A stretch of 64,000 nt of DNA from Muribaculaceae bacterium (lineage in GTDB: Bacteria > Bacteroidota > Bacteroidia > Bacteroidales > Muribaculaceae). The stretch's first letter is position 1. Every line of letters begins with the position of its first letter. The notes below the pieces were generated by a model. That model did no database searches and was not told where the DNA came from. It worked only from the letters and a program-made list of their open reading frames with translations. Both the position numbers and the translations under genes were made by a program. Of the stretch, positions 62,872 to 64,000 are shown piece by piece. Where the stretch lies: positions 519,558 to 583,557 of the forward strand of contig JAMPDX010000001.1 of assembly GCA_023665425.1 (NCBI GenBank). Direction: 5' to 3'.

Positions 62872-64000
62872 ATGAACATTAATGAAATTATGGCCAATCT
62901 TGAGGCCAAACACCCCGGAGAGAAAGAGTATCTCCAGGCAGTGAAGGAAGTACTTCTCTCAGTAGAGGAAGTTTACAACCAGCACCCCGAATTCGAAAAA
63001 GCCCGCCTCATCGAGCGTATGGTAGAGCCCGATCGCATCTTCACATTCCGTGTAACTTGGGTAGACGACAAGGGCGAGGTACAGAACAACATAGGTTACC
63101 GCGTACAGTTCAACAACGCCATTGGCCCTTACAAGGGAGGTATCCGTTTCCACGCATCAGTTAACCTGTCAATCCTTAAATTCCTCGGTTTCGAGCAGAC
63201 ATTCAAGAATGCACTGACTACACTCCCCATGGGTGGTGGTAAGGGTGGTTCTGACTTCTCACCCCGAGGCAAGAGCGACGCTGAGATCATGCGTTTCTGC
63301 CAGGCCTTCATCCTCGAGTTGTGGCGTAACCTCGGTCCCGACCGTGACGTTCCTGCAGGTGATATAGGTGTAGGCGGCCGTGAGGTAGGCTACATGTATG
63401 GTATGTACAAGAAGCTTGCTCGCGAAAACACAGGTACATTCACAGGTAAGGGTCTGAGCTTCGGTGGCTCACGTATCCGTCCCGAGGCTACCGGTTACGG
63501 TGCTATCTACTTCGTACAGGATGTACTGAAGAAGAACTGGAACGAGGAGCTCGCCGGCAAGACTATCGCTATCTCAGGTTTCGGTAACGTAGCTTGGGGC
63601 GCAGCTAAGAAGGCTACTGAGCTCGGTGGTAAGGTTGTCACTATCTCAGGTCCTGACGGTTACATCTACGATCCCGCAGGTCTGAACGAGGAGAAGATCG
63701 AATACATGCTCGAGCTCCGTGCTTCAGGCAACGACATCGTAGCTCCCTACGCTGACAAGTTCGCCGGCTCACAGTTCTTCCCCGGCCGCAAGCCCTGGGA
63801 GCAGAAGGTAGACATCGCTCTCCCCTGTGCTACTCAGAACGAGCTCGGTGGTGAGGATGCTAAGGCTCTGATCGCTAACAACGTACAGCTCTGCGCTGAG
63901 GTATCTAACATGGGTTGTACTCCCGAGGCTATCGATGCCTTCATCGCTAACAAGACTATCTACTGCCCCGGTAAGGCTGTTAACGCAGGTGGTGTAGGTG
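62872..64000 (+). CDS. gdhA: NADP-type glutamate dehydrogenase (3' end outside window)
   Basis: The frame is open from the ATG at 62872 to the window edge (376 codons), so the C-terminus is missing; the family is ~445 residues. The hexameric NADP-type signature is visible: GPYKGGIRFHASVNLS, the catalytic Lys region PMGGGKGGSDFSPRGKSD, GPDRDVPAGDIGVGGREVG, and the dinucleotide-binding AISGFGNVAWGAAKKA. Codon use is strongly biased toward a small set, as in highly expressed genes. The enzyme assimilates ammonium into glutamate, a key step in gut Bacteroidota. Confidence 0.96.
   Translation, partial: MNINEIMANLEAKHPGEKEYLQAVKEVLLSVEEVYNQHPEFEKARLIERMVEPDRIFTFRVTWVDDKGEVQNNIGYRVQFNNAIGPYKGGIRFHASVNLSILKFLGFEQTFKNALTTLPMGGGKGGSDFSPRGKSDAEIMRFCQAFILELWRNLGPDRDVPAGDIGVGGREVGYMYGMYKKLARENTGTFTGKGLSFGGSRIRPEATGYGAIYFVQDVLKKNWNEELAGKTIAISGFGNVAWGAAKKATELGGKVVTISGPDGYIYDPAGLNEEKIEYMLELRASGNDIVAPYADKFAGSQFFPGRKPWEQKVDIALPCATQNELGGEDAKALIANNVQLCAEVSNMGCTPEAIDAFIANKTIYCPGKAVNAGGVG

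Overview
The window looks like a chromosomal segment of an anaerobic gut Bacteroidales, most likely Muribaculaceae or a close relative. This is inferred from gene content and signals, not from a search. Several genes are preceded by the Bacteroidota promoter pattern (TTG/TTTG, about 19-20 bp, then TAnnTTTG), and Shine-Dalgarno sequences are mostly absent. There is a Bacteroidia-type (type V) fimbrial operon, a B12-dependent ribonucleotide reductase, a starch-active GH13 enzyme with CBM26-like modules, a thioester-less alpha-2-macroglobulin, and an NADP-type glutamate dehydrogenase. No rRNA, tRNA, CRISPR array or intact transposase was seen.

Layout. 1-6.25 kb: a partial PspC-domain membrane protein with its PadR regulator, a nested palindromic repeat cassette, tpx and nrdJ on the minus strand, then a nitroreductase. 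6.27-7.43 kb: eight tandem 68-bp repeats, a composite dispersed repeat, and a long leader with a G8 tract near the -33 position of the likely fimbrial promoter. 7.4-17.4 kb: the fimbrial locus, with a major fimbrillin, an Mfa2/FimB-like anchor, a minor fimbrillin, a large tip adhesin with a FISUMP-like end, DUF3575 and DUF3868/OmpA-like proteins, and a thioredoxin-fold lipoprotein. 17.5-24.4 kb: MscS channel (minus), ndk, LysM/M23 peptidase, and a housekeeping run (lipoprotein, ATP-grasp-like protein, DUF2520 dehydrogenase, KdsC-like HAD phosphatase, Maf). 24.4-32.7 kb: secreted amylase, rlmD, an inverted-repeat relic, a large beta-barrel protein and a zinc-ribbon protein.

32.8-45.3 kb: an NrtR-like Nudix/winged-helix regulator paired with an ADP-ribosylglycohydrolase, facing a minus-strand run (acyltransferase, dprA, thioesterase, cca, recG, ispD, ArnT-like glycosyltransferase, LysR regulator, split ThrE exporter). 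45.5-56.5 kb: a membrane protein and a Spy-like protein separated by a MITE-like element, the 1885-aa alpha-2-macroglobulin, lon with a second copy of that element as its leader, and a lone ECF sigma factor. 56.9-64 kb: panC-panD-ffh-folD, a CapA-like lipoprotein with a diacylglycerol-kinase-like protein, and the start of gdhA.

The most unusual content is non-coding: the 68-bp array and its relatives at three loci, the two-copy MITE-like element placed against the start codons of the Spy-like gene and lon, a palindrome (TATGTT-N4-AACATA) upstream of ndk and gdhA, and the repeat- and G-tract-rich region in front of the fimbrial operon.
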